Assembly (NCBI GenBank): GCA_963573385.1
Contig: CAUYLG010075688.1
Location: 79,542-143,541 of the forward strand
Source: Cacajao melanocephalus
Lineage: Eukaryota > Chordata > Mammalia > Primates > Pitheciidae
Direction of reading: 5' to 3'
DNA length: 64,000 nt
Part shown: positions 24,128-40,261 of the stretch, in pieces
Position numbering within the stretch: position 1 is the first letter of the stretch
Layout of the letters: each line of letters starts with the position of its first letter
Position numbers and translations under genes: made by a program
Notes under the pieces: model-generated
The model's database searches: none
Told to the model about the DNA's origin: nothing
The model's input: only the letters and a program-made list of their open reading frames with translations

Positions 24128-24651
24128 TTGACAGAATGACCTTCTGAAGATTATCACACTCTAATCTCAAGGCCATGTGCATACATTGTGCTTCATGGCA
24201 AAAAGGACTTTGCAGATGTAATAAAGGCTGTAAAATAGGGAGAGTATCCTGCTTTCTCCAGGTGGTTGTAACCTAATCACATAAGCTTTGGAGTCAGAGA
24301 GATGCCAGAGAGGGGAAGTTGGGGGGACTTGACGTGTCAGAGGGCTTCATCCTACCACTGCTAGAGAGAGCCACATCCTCTAGGAGTAAACGTGGACCCC
24401 TGGCTGACAGCCAGAAAGGAACTAGGAACCTTGGTCCTACAGCTGCAAGAAACTGAATTTGGCCAACAGCACAACTGAGTTTGGAATCTGATTCTTATTC
24501 AAAGTCTCAACATGGGGAGACCTTTAGGCAAAGAGTCAGCTAAACCTGCCCAGACTTCTGACCCACAGAAGCCAGGAGATAAGAAATTTGCACTATTTGA
24601 AGTTGCCAGATTTGTAGCTCATTTGAAACAGCAGCAAAAACGAATACCCAC
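24128..24651 (+). mobile_element. MLT1-like 3' LTR joined to the MaLR internal region
   Basis: The segment begins near TTTGACAGAATGACC and contains 'ggcaaaaaggactttgcagatgtaataaagg', 'gagagtatcctgctttctccaggtgg', 'aacctaatcacataag', and ends 'gaaacagcagcaaaaacgaataccca'. This order matches a MaLR-class LTR lying directly after its internal region in the same orientation. No 5' LTR is visible upstream, so the provirus is 5'-truncated or interrupted. Confidence 0.65.
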
Positions 24652-24654
24652 AGG

Positions 24655-27600
24655 ATGAAGTGGATGCTGTTATGGAAGGTGGATCAAGGACAAGAGAGCA
24701 AGCCTAACGCCAACAGGGGACACACACCGGGGGTGGATGCTCACGTGCAGAAACAATGAGGCACAGGATCGTTGAGGGAAAGATGGGCTACAGAGGAAGA
24801 AGTAGAGGACAAAGAGGAGAGAAGTTGATGATTAATATTTGATGTAAACAATTATTAAGAGAATTCCTGTATTATGTTCAGAAGGTGATGAATGAGTGCC
24901 TGTACCTTTTGATCAGAGGGAGAGAATCTTGGGATGATCTTTATTAAATAATGACCTGTATCCTGTGTAAACATGAGCTTCATGCTCATGTGTGACAATG
25001 AGATTCTTATTTGTTGAACTGGAAAGGAAAGGAGGTCAGTATATCAACAGGGACATGATATTTCTCATCCAAGCCTGAAGACCTTAATAATTCATATAGA
25101 TAATACAGATAATTTCACAGGTTGGGTTAAGCATTCTTTAGTAATAAGGGCAATTTTTATGTCCATTGATTCTGGTCATTGTAGGATGGGAATAGGGTCT
25201 GGGAAACCTGGTGTCTCAAAGAATCTGAAGTGGACTTAATTTTGAATCTTTCTCATTTTCCTATTCCATTCCTCTAGTGTTGTTTGGGTTGCAGTGAGGT
25301 TTTATAGCAGTAACTTATCAAAAATATTACATTAATCCTCAATCATCTTGTCCTTCCTAGTGACTTATTCTGTAAACTCTTAAATCAGCTGAAAATGTGA
25401 CTCTTGACATCCTTCTACTCCAATTCCCCCAAATAATAAAAAAGTGTGAGAACTACCATTATAAATCCAGCCAGTTGTGGTAGGATCTGTGATTAACTGC
25501 CTGGTACCAGGTAGATCTCCTGGGATTGCCATTGTATGCAAGCTGAAGTGATTTCTCACAGCTTCTGAACATTTATCCGCATAGATAGTCACGTTGATTC
25601 ATCAATCTTGAGAAGGTTAAAGGGGATATTACTCAAAATTTGGCATGGAGGGCAAAATTTCAATAGTCAGTTATGCCACTGCATTTCAAGGCTTTTAAAG
25701 TGAGAGGTGATAGTTATGATACCAAATCTTCTCTCCGCAGCCTCTCCTCCCCAACCTTTCAAAAAATTACTATCATTATGCAATCCAGTTCATCTGCTGG
25801 CCCATCTTTTCCATTTCCCAATTTCTACAAATGAGTCTATAATTGGTCCACGTAAATACAAACCCTGGTGGTTGTTGTCATTTAGTGGTTCTCCGAGAAT
25901 TAAATCCCTGTTTGAAATGGAAATAACATGTCTTCATCTGCTTATATGCCTTTTGGTTATTTTTGACCACATTAACATCACTGAAATGTCTGCACATAAT
26001 CGATTGCAGATGTTCTTCTCATGCCAGGAATAAATTACAATGGCTATTAGGGCAACAGTCATTTTGCTGCGCTCTTTTTAGAAGAGAGGTTCTTGATTGG
26101 GGAGTAGCAGCACCTTACGGACTCAGAGTTATTTTTTGACCTCTAGAGAGGCTGCAGTTAGAGGAACCCATGCCATGCCCCGTGGTTTAAATGGACAGTG
26201 GCTTTATTGATGTATATTATGTATATCCTCCAGGTTGAGTACATGCCTATAAACTGTGTTTTGAGGTTTACTTAGAATTTCTCTCATGTTAAATCTTCAC
26301 TGCTCTCTCTGGTTTCTGAAACGCCACTGTGAGCACTCTCTTTTGCTTGGGGGTTTTTCCCTGGTTAGAATGCAAACACTCATGGCTGCGTTAAGGCATG
26401 TAGCTTTACTCACTGCCTAGTCTTACTATGCATTACATTAAGGAGGATGAATTCATCAGATCATCTCCTAAAACAAGTTTTGACAGTGAAGAGGGTTGCA
26501 AAGCAGAGGTTGTTGGCTGGTAGAGCAGAGGCACCTCTGTCCTGAAAAGTCATGCCAAGGATGGGGAGTTGAAGGCAGTCCTCATGGATTTGATTATTTT
26601 TCTTGGGGTTAACTCTGCCCTGAAAATAAATGTTTTGCTTTTTTCTGAAGTTTACACTTTGCTTTATACAGCTTAATTTATAGGCTGTTATAAATGAATG
26701 AGTGAGTGAATGAATGACTGTCTTCACAGGCACCAACTACAGATGTTAAGGATTACCCTGATGGCATTTTTTATCGTTTTTCTTGGAATGCAAGAAGAAG
26801 GCCTCTCTCTTAATGAACCCCTCTCTAATATAATAGGTCAAGAGAGATGGTTGGGGCCTTGTAAGATACGTTTCCAAAGCTCAAGCTTGGGCTAAACCAT
26901 CTTCTTTTTTCTCTTTTATGGTTTGTTTTTATTTATTTGTATCTATTGTAGTAATTGCACAGCAGAATAGCTGGCTTTTGTCCTTAACCTGATCTCCGTT
27001 TTTGGCTTCTCCTGCTTACTGCTGATCTTTGTCTTCTACAACACTGGGTGTGTGAGCTATGACAGGCTTTAGTGCTGTATCCAGAACAGGACATCTAGCT
27101 TTATTTCCAGACTACAATTTATAACTTGAGCTAATTGATGCTTAGATTTTCTCAATTGGAATAGACAGGTGAGGCTTTGCACGTCTACTTATCTGAACCA
27201 GAAAGAACCAATCACATGTGATTAGAATTTTTCAACTAGCTTTTTACTTTTAGAAATCAGAGATTCCCTTCCACCACATGTACTCTCTTAAATTATATCC
27301 AGAGAATTGCTTTATATTGGTAATGATTTAGAACTTGGAAAGATTTCAATAAATATTTAGAACCATAAAGTTCTAAAAACTGTGGAAACTATAACATTGA
27401 TATTTATAGTTTTTAGAACTATAGAATATAGACATTGCTATGAAAGATTATCAGGCCTCTAAGAGACATCACAGATATAAATTATCTTCTAAATCATTAA
27501 CTTTTAAAAAAGCTTACTAACACAAAAATAGTATTGGGTATTTTCCTTGTAAATTGATACATATAGAAAGTTTGCCAGACTAACAACTACCATGTCCTGG

Positions 27601-27745
27601 GTACTACATATTTTTATCTCTCTCTTTCCTATTTTGCCTTGGACCATAAAAAGGAATTTTTGTGCTGCTTTGGGAAGCACTGAGGAGACCGCCAATGCTT
27701 CTTTTCTCCCTCCCCTCCCTGTTTTTTCCTCATCAGACAACTAGT
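24655..27745. other. Unassigned sequence (3.1 kb)
   Basis: I recognise no repeat family and no gene. A 13-bp inverted repeat (AGTTCTAAAAACT, 27369-27381 and 27408-27420) lies in it. Small open frames (up to 108 codons at 25707-26033) have no domain. Confidence 0.4.
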
Positions 27746-27749
27746 GACT

Positions 27750-28455
27750 GATTTAGTTGTTGGTGCACCGTGGCTGTGGAGGCCAAAGCAGCGCCATCTT
27801 GGGTGCTAGTCTATCATGTTGTCTTTTGATTAGCCCCAGTTCCAGGGATTCCTTTACCATTTCCGATTTATTGTTCCACGTGTAATAAAAGGTAGTTACT
27901 GTAAATCCTGCCCATAGGTCAAAACAACCTTGATGCTACCATAAATCCTGCCTTGGAGCCATTGACTCTCACATCTCTTCTGAGTCACTACACCCTTTCT
28001 GTGGTATGTACACCCTGGGTCAGGGGGGATAATAGTGCAGGGATCCAACATCTTGTTTTGCTGCCATCTGAGACATAAACGTGGCTGCTGTTTGTAAGCT
28101 CCTATTAAATGTTTCTTTCTGAGACATTGAAGTTTGTAGCCTCTTTCTTTGGCCTCCTTGGACTTTGGGGGTAGGTTGCTGTAGACCTGCCCACCACAGA
28201 ACAGTGCCCCTCTCTTTCCTTTGGAGCCTACCTGCATGATGAAGTTGTTCTTGTTTCCTTTCCATATGCCCCACAGGGCTGACCCTACACCCATAGGCAC
28301 TCCCCACGTGCCTTCTATGCCTGAGATGGTGAGTTCACCTCCAGTGTAGTGGCCAACATCCGTTTTGGCATCTGAGCCGAGATTTATTCTCCAATCCAGC
28401 ATCGCCTAAAATAAAGCAGACCTTTTCTTCCCCAATTTCTGCATCAATTCCTTGT
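27750..28455. mobile_element. Possible ERV LTR, family unassigned
   Basis: This block has sharply higher GC than its flanks. It carries an AATAAAGC polyadenylation-like motif near 28411 on the plus strand and phrases such as 'gttactgtaaatcctgccca' and 'ggagccattgactctcac' that feel like a multicopy LTR. I cannot name it. On the minus strand a 168-codon frame is open (27896-28402). It has no recognised domain and may be fortuitous. Confidence 0.35.
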
Positions 28456-29979
<1,524 letters not shown>

Positions 29980-30229
29980 ATAATAAGATTTTTCATGTTT
30001 GCAGTGGAGAGATCCTTTGAGTTTCTCTCATGTCCCTAAATGTCATCTGCAAGCTATTAGGATTAGTAACCCAAAATCTAAAACATTCATCTGATTAACC
30101 TGGTGTCTTTGTGTGGTTAACTAGAGTTTGAAAAGGCATTAAAGCTTAACATGTAATGTCGAAGCAACGCAGATGTGAGAAAAGAAGAACTGGGCAACAT
30201 GAAGAAGCAGGAAGACCTCAGAGCTAGGA

Positions 30230-30352
30230 GGGGATTCTCATTTCTGCCCTGCCAGGTCCTCCTAGTGAGACCCTGGCAGGTGGGTTAATCTCTGAGTGGT
30301 CATTCATTCAAATAAAAATGACAGGATTGGATTGAAAAATTTCTAAGCTCTC
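30230..30352 (+). mobile_element. MIR-family SINE fragment
   Basis: 'catttctgccctgcc', 'gagaccctggcaggtgggttaatctctgag' and 'ggattggattgaaaaatttctaagctctc' match the MIR variant whose 3' side reads 'gggttggactagatgatctctaaggtcc'. Diverged. Confidence 0.6.
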
Positions 30353-30467
30353 ATTTAAAGCAAGACTTTAGAACCAATGTTTGAACATCAGGAGCAAATT
30401 TTATAGCCATGCAGGGAACCCAACCCAGTACAGCTGGTTGGCCCTGATGGAAGGGGCTCAGGAGAGT

Positions 30468-30867
30468 CAGAATTCTTCAGAGAAACAGAACCAATAGAAT
30501 GGGTGTGTTCATACAAACACACAGAGATTTATTTTAAGAAATTGACTTACATGAATATGGGGGCTGGCAAAGTCCAAAATCCAGCCAACTAGAAGGCAGG
30601 AGACTTAGGGAGAGATAGTGTTGCAGCTCTAGTCTGAAGACTGTCTGCTGGCAGAATTCCTTCTTCCTCAGAGGACCTCTGTCTTTCTCTCTTAAGACTT
30701 TCAACTGATTGGATGAAGGTAATCTGAAATTACCTTCATCAAATTCTACTGAATTAAATGTTCATTTTATTAAAAAAAAATACATTCGCAACACTATCCA
30801 GAGTGGTGATTGGCCAAGTATCTGAGACCATGACCTAGCCAAGCTGACAAATCAAATTGCCATCATC
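30468..30867 (-). mobile_element. MLT2-type LTR (ERVL), antisense, near full length
   Basis: The plus strand starts GAGTCAGAATTCTTCAGAGA with 'aacagaaccaatag', continues 'gagatttattttaagaaattgactta', 'gggggctggcaaagtccaaaat', 'ggcagaattccttcttcctcag', 'tcaactgattggatgaa', and ends 'gacctagccaagctgacaaatcaaattgccatca'. The family's sense strand starts 'tgatggttaattttatgtgtcaacttggct'. It is a solo LTR of about 400 bp. Confidence 0.85.
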
Positions 30868-31678
30868 ATGTTACCGGTATGTTGGGGAATCAAAATCTGT
30901 GTGTCTCTGTGTAGTTGACAGGCAGTATCTGGGCTAGTCCATTTGGGCCTGGGGTGAGAACTGGGGTCCAGGGGAGGCATCTGAGATGTGTAGATGTGCT
31001 GTGCTCAGCTTGGGCTGAGAGGCCTGTGCCATTGAATGCTATGGCAGGCTGGGCAATTGGGCTGGCATTCTTCAACATCAACCCTGACATTCTATGGTTG
31101 TAGAAATCATTAGAGATTTACATATTAAAACTAAATATACAAAAGAAATACTATCAATATCAAGATAAAGTCGTTTTAACAATTGTACTTAGCAATGCTA
31201 AAGTTTTTATAATTTGATGTTTGTTTCATTCACTTGCCATTAATTACATTAGAATTAAAAAATAGTTTTATACTTCACTAGAGAAGATTATTACACAAGA
31301 GAAAACTGCTTTGAGAATGGGTTATGGGTAAGGTATTGGTGTGGTTATTTAGTAGACACAGTTTAATACCTTCTAGGTCAGTAATACAATGCTTAGGTCA
31401 AAATGTCGCATGATAAATAAGCAGCTGCAGGTATGCCGGGCCAGAACACATTGTGAATCATTAGTTTTATTATGACATCTCCGTTTCCATCTGGGCTTCA
31501 TTTTTTTTGCTACCACATCAATTTTCCATTTTCCCCTCCTCCTCCTTTCCTCTTTCCTCCTCTTAACCCATGCGTCTAGTTGCTTCATTCCATCTCTCGT
31601 CTCTTCAAATTCTTTTCTTTCATCTCAGGTTTCTTTAATCCCACATTTCGCATCTTCCACTATTTTTGAAAATTGGTA
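30868..31678. other. Unassigned sequence with a polypyrimidine tract
   Basis: No recognised repeat. A 36-base C/T-only tract spans 31529-31564 (CCCCTCCTCCTCCTTTCC core). Confidence 0.45.
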
Positions 31679-32065
31679 TGATACGGTTTGGATCTGTGTT
31701 CCCACTCCAATCTCGTGTCAAAGTGTAATTCCCGATGCTGGGTGTGGGGCCTGCTGGAGGGTAATTGGATCAGGGGCAGTTTCTAATGGTTTAACACCAT
31801 CCCCTGGTGCTGTTCTTGTGGTAGTGTTCCCCTGAGACGTGAGTATTTAAAAGTGTGCAGCACCTCCCCTCTCTCTTCCTCCTACTTTGGCTATGTAGAC
31901 ATGCCTGTGTCTCCTTCCCCTTCAGCCATGATTTTGTTTCCTGAGGCATCCCCAGCCATGCTTCCTGTCCAGCCTGGAGAACCATGAGCCAATTAAACCT
32001 CTTTTCCTTGTAAATGACCCAGTCTCAAGCATTTCTTTATAGTAGTGTGAGAATGAACTAATACC
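31679..32065 (+). mobile_element. MST/MLT1A-type solo LTR (ERVL-MaLR)
   Basis: Starts TGATACGGTTTGGATCTGTG, continues 'ggtaattggatcaggggcag', 'tgctgttcttgtggtagtg', 'agccatgattttgtttcctgaggcatccccagccatgc', 'aattaaacctcttttccttgtaaatgacccagtctcaagcatttc', and ends 'gagaatgaactaatac'. The body includes the family's AATTAAA polyadenylation signal. Solo LTR of 387 bp. Confidence 0.9.
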
Positions 32066-34203
<2,138 letters not shown>

Positions 34204-34655
34204 AAAACACAAAATCTACCATAAGTGACAGTTAAAAGGAACTGTACATGTCAGGTGGCAGTGTGGGTGGGTGTTATGATAACAAGCTGGTTGTCATCCC
34301 AGCCTTGGAAAGAGACACGTGACAAGCAGGGTCATGGAGGGTGTGGTGATCCTGCCAGGCATCTCAGGCACAGCTGTGGGTTGGTGAGAAGAACTGAATG
34401 ACAATGGGGGCATGAAGTACCATGGTCTGCATTTTCTTTCTTCACCCACTGCCAGAAAACGGTCAGATGATGCTTCCCTAGGTAAGAGGTAGGCACGTCT
34501 TCCTCTGGAGGGGATGAAACATCCCAGAGAAAAGACTTAGATATTGACGACTTGTCCCTAATAAAAGTTACTTCTGTGTGCCACATACCTGTCCACTGAC
34601 CTGCAACTAACTCGGCCTGCCCCAGCAACTTCAAGTCAACATGTTGGTGCTTCAT
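34204..34655. other. Unassigned sequence
   Basis: No repeat recognised. A minus-strand frame of 107 codons (34332-34655) lacks any domain. Confidence 0.4.
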
Positions 34656-34659
34656 CTTT

Positions 34660-36215
34660 AAGTATGAAAAGAAAACAGGGATTATTAGATATGCAAGGGG
34701 TGATGGAAGAAAAAGTCTAAATCAAAAACCAAATCAACAAAAAATGAAACTCAGAGAACATGGTGAGATGAACAATTTTCAGAAAGATCATAATTAATGC
34801 CCTTGGAAAGATGAAAAAGATAATCCGTTCATGAAGAAAGAAGAGGTTGTTTTTTGAACATTCAAACAACAAAGAACAGTTCTTATAAATAAAAATATGG
34901 AAAAGTCTAAATGTAATAGTCAATAAAAGTGTTCAGGTTTTAGAATAAAAAGAAATAGAGACATTGGGGAGCAAAGGTAAGAGAACTGGAGACTCCATCC
35001 AGGTGGTCCAAATATCTAAGAGTAGGAGCTCCAGAAAGAGTAAACAGAAAATTATACAAAAAATTATCAAACAAGTAATATAATATTTCTTAGAATCAAA
35101 GACAGCTTATTTCCATAATGAAATAACTCAATAAATGTCCAGCACTAGGAGTAAAAGAGCCACCATAGGTCATATCACTATGTATTTCAGAATAATGATT
35201 AGAAAAAGTTCTGAAAAACTTCCAGAGGAGAGAGACAGGTCAAAAAGCCTGGAAATGAAAGACATCTGATTTCTTAAAAGTAACACTGGAATCTAGAAGA
35301 TAAAGGAAGAACAGTTTTAAAATTTATATCTTCAACTTCAACTTCTAAACTTAAATAAATTGTCATTCAGGACTGAGGATGGAATATAGAAACATTGAGG
35401 TATAAAAAATGTCAAGAATTTACTTTTTGTGCATCTTTTCTCAGGAAGCTGCTGGAAGACCTATTTCAACCAAATGAAGGGTGGAAAATCTAAGAAAGAG
35501 ATAGACATGTGCTCTAGGGAACAGAGAATATAACACAGAAGAGATAGAAATTGAATTGTTAATGAGAGCAAAGCAAATTTCAGGTCAACAGCCATGCAGC
35601 TGCCTAGAAAGCAGCCAGTCCAGATTGAAGTAAATGGGAAAGTGGAAAGCAAATGGAATTGATGAATTTTCTGACGCATTGGATCATGTGAAAGGATAGT
35701 GTCACAGGATGTCAAGACAGTAAATATTCAAAGAAAATTTAAGAATATTAAAATAAGGTACATATTAAATGTAGGCAAAAGAAAAGGTGGCATAAAAATG
35801 AATATAAATATTTTTACTGACAATACATCATGTGTGTATAACAATTTAAGTATTAATTTTGGGTTAATTCAAAATAAGATAAAAATTATATTGAAAGCAT
35901 AAAAAGAAAAAAAGAGCATCCAGGTATACTAAAATCCACAGCTTATGAAATGTTGGGTTGATATTACATAAAATTATTGAAAAAAATGATTTTTGTATAT
36001 GTGTGTCATTTGGGACTATCAGAGAAGGAGATAATAACTGAAAAGATTAAATGTGGTTTTCTCCGGGGAAAAAGAATGAAGAGGACACTCAGAAGACAAA
36101 GACTGTTGATTTTTTTTGTTGTTATAATCTTCTTAGGACTCTTTATTTAATGTTTACAACTACTTGCAAGTAATAATATAAATAAAACAATATTAATAAA
36201 AAATAAGTTATTAAC
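34660..36215 (+). mobile_element. Old L1M/HAL1-like element (ORF1 region onward)
   Basis: The phrases 'gagaactggagactccatccaggtggtccaaatatc', 'gagtaggagctccagaaagag', 'aagtaacactggaatctagaag', 'cgcattggatcatgtgaaaggatagtgtc' and the final 'aataatataaataaaacaatattaataaaaa' tail follow the order of ORF1 and downstream sequence in old L1M/HAL1 elements, sense orientation. HAL1 is a half-L1 that kept ORF1 only. Here stops occur throughout, so no protein is expected. The A-rich tail hosts the next Alu. Confidence 0.6.
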
Positions 36216-36528
36216 TCAGTATTTTTTTTCTTTTGAGATGGAGTCTTGCTCTGTCACCCAGTTTGTAGTGCAGTGGTGTGATCTTGGCACACTGCAAACT
36301 TTGACTCCCGGGTTCAAGTGATTCTCCTGCTTCAGCCTCCTGAGTAGCAGGGATCACACGCACATACTACCATGCCTGGCTAATTTTTATATTTTTAGTA
36401 GAGACAAGTTTCACCATGTTGGTCAGGCTGGTCTCAAACTCCTGACCTTGTGATCTGCCCACCTCCACTTCCCAAAGTGCTAGGATTACAGGTGTGAGTC
36501 ACTGTGCCCGGCCTCACCCCAGTATTTC
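36216..36528 (-). mobile_element. Alu (antisense) with TSD
   Basis: The body runs about 36222-36513: T-rich start, TTTTGAGATGGAGTCTTGCT, ending 'gtgagtcactgtgcccggcc'. CAGTATTT flanks both ends (36217 and 36519). It sits 2 kb from the sense Alu at 33854, so the two form an inverted pair. Confidence 0.97.
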
Positions 36529-39500
36529 TAACACCTAGCAGCTCAACATGAAGAAATGACTGCCTGATCAAATGCTGAGGTCCCATCTCTGTGTGAAATC
36601 TGAGGGCAGAATGAGTGACTTTGTTGTCACTGGCACACATCGAACAATAATGTTCAAGAAAAATACAAACAAATACACTCTAAGCAATGAATCCATGTCA
36701 CCATTACACATCAGGAATGCTCTGTTGTAAAGTGCTCATCAGTTTGGGCTTAACCACCATGTGGGCCTAGAGGAGAAAGAAGTTTTGTTGTGATAGAAAA
36801 AGAGGGTCTGCAACTGAAGGAGATGTTTCTGAAGACTCTTTGTCCTGGGTAGGGTTGGTTTGTCAGGCAGGTGCAGAGGGAGCTGGGAATGCCTCAGGGA
36901 CTTTAATGAAATGCAGAAATGGGCGGGTGGTGGGGAGGAATGTAAAGAACTTGGGAGAATAAGAAGACTCCTGCATTCAGACTTCAGATGATCACTCGAA
37001 TGAACAAAAGAGTCTGTAGTTTAAGGCAAATTCTATTTTTAATTAAAGAATAATCTAGATAGATATTCTGTGGCACAGTTTTATTGCTCGTCAAATTGAT
37101 TTTTTTCCTCTGCAAGACTATACTTCTCTTGTCAGCGTTGTTGAAGTTAGACCTTTCAGAAAAGGTTGGATTTTTATTACTTCAAATTAGAGTCTATAAT
37201 TTCCCCCATGAAACATGTGCAGAATATATACGGATAAGTATCTTTTACTTTCCCCATCAAGCGTTCTATGTTTACTGGAAGGCAAAGATTCTAAACAGGA
37301 GGGGACCAGTAGACAGCCTATATTTATCTCCTCTACCTGGAGAGCCTGTAGCTCTTGTGATGTGGGTATCTACTGGATTCCAGACCCAAGAACAATAATG
37401 CCATCTGTTTATGTGCGGGTCACCAGCTAGCAGATGGTAAACTTAGGTAAGGTTGCTTTTCTATTTTGGGATTTACTGAGAACAGGAGAGTTCATATTCT
37501 TTCTCTGTGTGTGTGTCTCTTTCTCTCTAATATTTGAAAAGCACTTTTTATTTTTGACTAGTGTTGGTTCTAAAAAGCACTTCTTATAAGTGAGATAAGA
37601 AGAGTTGTGTGTCTGTACATCTTCTATTGGAGGGCAATAACAGTCTGTCCACAGATTTTTTGTTTTGGGGATAGGAAAAGCAGTAATATGCAGAAGTCTG
37701 CAGATGCCAATGGAAGGTCAGAGACAGAAAGCCAGGTGCTTGGGCAGCCTCTGGAACACACATGTCTGTGGTCATTTTCTGTGAGAAGAATGGCAAGGAT
37801 AGTGTCCTGATGTCTCTGTTCTGCTCTAGGGAAGGGAGGGCTCCCTAGTGAAACTTGGCCCATCATACATAAATAGCATGTTTTCCCCAGACTTTTGACC
37901 CTGAAGTTCTCGGCTTCACCAGTTGGTGAACACAGATATTCAAAAATTGATTTCCTGAGACCTCACCTCCCCATGCTCAACTGTGAAGAGTCCCGTGTTT
38001 TATGTGCTGTAAGCATCCTTCGAGACTTGTGTCTGTGTTTAGAAGCACTCTGTCCCAAGCTGTAAGCTCGTTTTCTTTGAGGAATCACCCCCTTGTCAGC
38101 TACTGGTTAATCTCTCTTGGGAATCAGAAATGTCCTTTAGTATTATGATTACTTGTGGTACAGAAGGTTCTGATTTGAGCTCCAAAGTATTGAGCATCTC
38201 ATAATGTAGCTCTTTCATGTAACACTAGGTATGGCTAGCTAAGCCCAAGTTTTAAACATCCCACAAAGTCACATTTGGAATAAATGACCCAGACTTGATG
38301 GTCTGGGTAGCTGCAGGTGCTTCTGCCACCAGCACTGCCATAAGAATTTGAACTCTGCAGGAACACAAGGCAGTGGGTGGTGCTTAGGCCAACCAACTGG
38401 TCTAGTACATGATCACCTCTTTGATCCAGCCAGCTCTTTCTGCCACTCTGGATGCTACCGCTACCCTTTTCCCTGTGTAATGTCTTCAATGATTCTCCCA
38501 AGCCACAGCAGTTTCATGATGGGAGAACAATCCTTTCTGTATTACATTTAATCATGGTGCGTCCTGCAGTGACATAGTCACCTCACTCCCCATGTGTAGC
38601 TATATTCTGCCAAATGAATGGGTTGAGAAAAGCCTGGTATCACTGAACCCAGGAATAACTCCGGATCTTATATGCCAAAGGCTTCTTGACTCATCGCAAA
38701 ATTTTATGTTGAGGGACCCTGCTGTAGCTCTGCAATCTGGCTTTCATTGGCCCTAGCCTCTCATGTCTGGCAATCATGTCTCTTTGTATCTAAACACTAA
38801 GCCCTGGGGTAGACAGATTTTCAAAAACCTAAGTGTCCTGCTCAAAATCAGAAATATATACATGCAACTCAGCAATTCAACTCTGCTGCTAGAAATATCC
38901 AAATTGAATACACATGGATTGCAGAAAGTGGTATGATCCCTAACTACTCTCCTGGAAAAAGGAGGAGGGTAATTATGGCCTCATCTTGTCAGGAAACAGA
39001 AGTTCCAGAAGTAATTCTGGTGTCATTGTTAACAAAACACAGTTGTCCCCTTGCAATATCAACATTTGCATAACAACTTTTTCATAAAGCGGCAGAGGAA
39101 ACACTCCTTCCAAAATTCAGACTGTAAAAATTTATCCAAAAGTCAGATGTCATCATTTCTGTTGCATGTTTTTTCCTAAATTCCTTCCTACTTAACTATC
39201 TTTTTGCCCCTCTATGTGAATTCCGCTGTATTCTGGTATTATCTTTGTGTTAAATCGAATCTGAGGCATCTCCGGGGTGGACATGCATTGATTAGTAATC
39301 AAGATGTTCATTTTCTTTCACATACATGAAAAGCCTTTCCATATTATTACTAACTTCAGGTAGAGTCAGGCTCAGGCAATGAAGGCTGATGCCTGAAGTA
39401 CTCCCTCACTGGCTCCTCCAAATATATTGTAACTGATTTATGGGTTATCTTTGTGAATAAAACTGATTATCTCTGCTTGAAGATGTTATTGTTATACAAT

Positions 39501-40124
39501 TTAAAAAATACGCCCAAAGAATAAGAGTCTTGCTCCATTAAGAAGTAACTCACAACCTTCTTTTTCTTCTCATTTTCTTCCTTTTTCTCCTTGCAGTATG
39601 TTTGCAGAGTTGCTAGCTTTAAAGATCTGCCTTGGCATGTTAGTGCATTTGTAATGAATATAATTTCTTGCTCTGGATATGGACTTTCTCAGGACATGAG
39701 GATTCCATTGACTGAAGGTTAATGCAAGAAATAGTACACCCTGTATTGAATGTTGTAAGATACAGTCTAGGGTGATAAAAATTGGCTTGCTTTATAGAAT
39801 TTAAATGAATTTCAATCTTAGTGCCTCCTGAATGAAAATGAAGAAAATTATTTTTATGAAAGTTTAGGAACATGTTATGTATGTCATTGTGGACTAGTGA
39901 CACAAGTCTATCTTCAGATTTTTAAGAATATGGTGTTGGGTCAATTTCTAAGGAATTGGGGAATCAGCTGTCTGAACATGATGCTGAGTTTATTAGAAGG
40001 CCATTTCTGAGGCTGCTAACACTCAGTAGATCTAAAGAAACATGGCGAAATGTAGTGGACCCAGGGTTACAACCTAGCTCTTAAAGGGAACTTCGTGACA
40101 GTTCTGAGGTGTCGGGAAAAGCAG
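36529..40124. other. Unassigned sequence (3.6 kb)
   Basis: I recognise no repeat family with confidence and no gene. 38230-38780 has higher GC and might be ERV-derived, but I cannot support a name. Open frames up to 104 codons have no domain. Confidence 0.4.
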
Positions 40125-40235
40125 AAATGCTGGAGAGCCCAGTTTGCCTCTTTGACTCATCTCTTACTGCTGGGTGATTTTAAGCAACTTACTTCACTTC
40201 TCGGAACTCAGTTTCTCCACCTGTAAGCTTCTCAT
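40125..40235 (+). mobile_element. MIR SINE fragment
   Basis: 'gctggagagcccagtttgcctctttgactc', 'ctgctgggtgattttaagcaacttacttcac' and CTCAGTTTCTCCACCTGTAA follow the MIR core order. Confidence 0.78.
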
Positions 40236-40261
40236 CTTTTCACTCATTTGAGATATTTTTT

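Noticed and set aside
28400..28420. AATAAAGC as a gene's polyadenylation site
   Set aside because: Isolated AATAAA motifs are frequent in AT-rich DNA, and here the motif fits an LTR better than a transcript end.
38230..38780. Endogenous retrovirus internal (pol-like) sequence
   Set aside because: The GC and phrasing feel ERV-like, but no conserved motif could be read in any frame, so I left it unassigned.
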